A stretch of 64,000 nt of DNA from contig NZ_CP023695.1 in NCBI RefSeq assembly GCF_008704395.1, positions 6,572,001-6,636,000 of the forward strand, read 5' to 3'. The notes under the pieces were generated by a model. The model saw only the letters and a list, made by a program, of their open reading frames with translations, ran no database searches and was not told where the DNA came from. Positions 63,668 through 64,000 of the stretch are shown piece by piece; position 1 is the stretch's first letter, and each line of letters begins with the position of its first letter. The position numbers and the translations under genes are program-made. Source of the stretch: Streptomyces alboniger (lineage in GTDB: Bacteria; Actinomycetota; Actinomycetes; Streptomycetales; Streptomycetaceae).

Positions 63668-64000
63668 CAGTTGGTCCTCCAGACCGCGAAACGCCAGCGC
63701 GAGAGCCAGCCCCAGACCAGACCGGCGACGAAGCCCACGAGGACGAGCAGCCCGAGCAGCCACCAGCCGTGGCCGAGCCCGAAGGAGGCGACGTCCGAGG
63801 CCTCGTCGGGGGAGTCGACCAGGTCGACGGCCAGCTCGACCGGCATACCCGGCGTCTTCTTCACCGACGCGGGCGCGGAGAAGGAGTTGCTGACGCGCAG
63901 ACAGACCGTCTCGGTGGCGCCGTACTTGTCGTCCTCGTCGGCGTCGTCGGCCTCCGGCCTCGGATAGCGAAGCCCCGTGGAGATCACGTCGGTGCGGCCG
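63667..64000 (-). CDS. C-terminal part of a membrane-anchored protein, cut by the window edge
   Basis: The last 111 codons are visible. A beta-rich outside segment (ETVCLRVSNSFSAPASVKKTPGMPVELAVDLVDSPD) leads to one membrane helix (WWLLGLLVLVGFVAGLVWGWL) and a short basic tail RWRFAVWRTN. Its plan matches the downstream partner. In other Streptomyces such pairs often have a VWA-domain protein upstream; that part lies outside the window, so this is only a guess. Confidence 0.65.
   Translation of the reverse strand, partial: GRTDVISTGLRYPRPEADDADEDDKYGATETVCLRVSNSFSAPASVKKTPGMPVELAVDLVDSPDEASDVASFGLGHGWWLLGLLVLVGFVAGLVWGWLSRWRFAVWRTN

Overview
This is a 64 kb piece of a high-GC actinomycete chromosome, almost certainly Streptomyces. 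GC at third codon positions is near saturation in most genes, promoters carry TAnnnT -10 boxes that sometimes abut the start codon (leaderless genes), and the content is typical of the genus: a WhiJ-type regulator/DUF397/ATPase triad, a DUF574 methyltransferase, a secreted chitosanase, uricase and the glyoxylate carboligase branch. I see no tRNA, rRNA, CRISPR array, prophage or transposase.

Layout. 1-4.7 kb: a cut-off gene, a CorA magnesium channel, a winged-helix protein under a palindromic operator and an acyl-CoA ligase. 5.0-11.4 kb: a bacteriocin-type export cassette with a double-glycine precursor peptide, an HlyD adaptor, a C39 peptidase/ABC exporter and a second ABC protein, and no modification enzyme. 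11.4-17.5 kb: DUF5954, acyl-CoA ligase, acetyltransferase, MFS, AlkB-like dioxygenase and a zinc-ribbon/Mrr-like protein. 17.6-31.5 kb: a purine/ureide salvage region. 8-oxoguanine deaminase and two NCS2 permeases supply urate; uricase, HIU hydrolase and OHCU decarboxylase convert it to allantoin; Gcl, Hyi and GlxR recycle the glyoxylate released further down; catalase removes the H2O2 made by uricase. Two operator families bind this region together. One 19-bp element, with one mismatch, covers the -35 box of both katA and the uricase operon. A TTCC-N7-GGAA element is repeated at exactly 21-bp spacing in front of gcl (two copies) and hyi (three copies).

31.6-36.7 kb: Vgb-like lyase, chitosanase with an operator-like palindrome, a DUF4360 secreted protein, and a TetR regulator divergent from a serine hydrolase and a cupin. 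36.8-40.1 kb: a lower-GC accessory patch with a polytopic membrane protein, a frameshifted lipoprotein and a small secreted inhibitor-like protein. 40.1-54.7 kb: GH89 alpha-N-acetylglucosaminidase, a ProP-like transporter, the WhiJ-type triad around a 27-bp perfect palindrome, an HxlR/MFS pair, a serine hydrolase, a maltokinase-cap-like protein, a DUF574 methyltransferase, a large membrane protein and a secreted endonuclease I. 54.9-60.9 kb: a four-gene operon (zinc-ribbon membrane protein, HerA/FtsK-like ATPase with Cys-rich tail, two unrecognised proteins) that is the best candidate here for an undescribed machine. 60.9-64 kb: thioesterase, an unknown protein, a histidine phosphatase and two membrane-anchored proteins, the last cut by the window edge.

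Protein family calls rest on motifs read by eye; no database search was possible.
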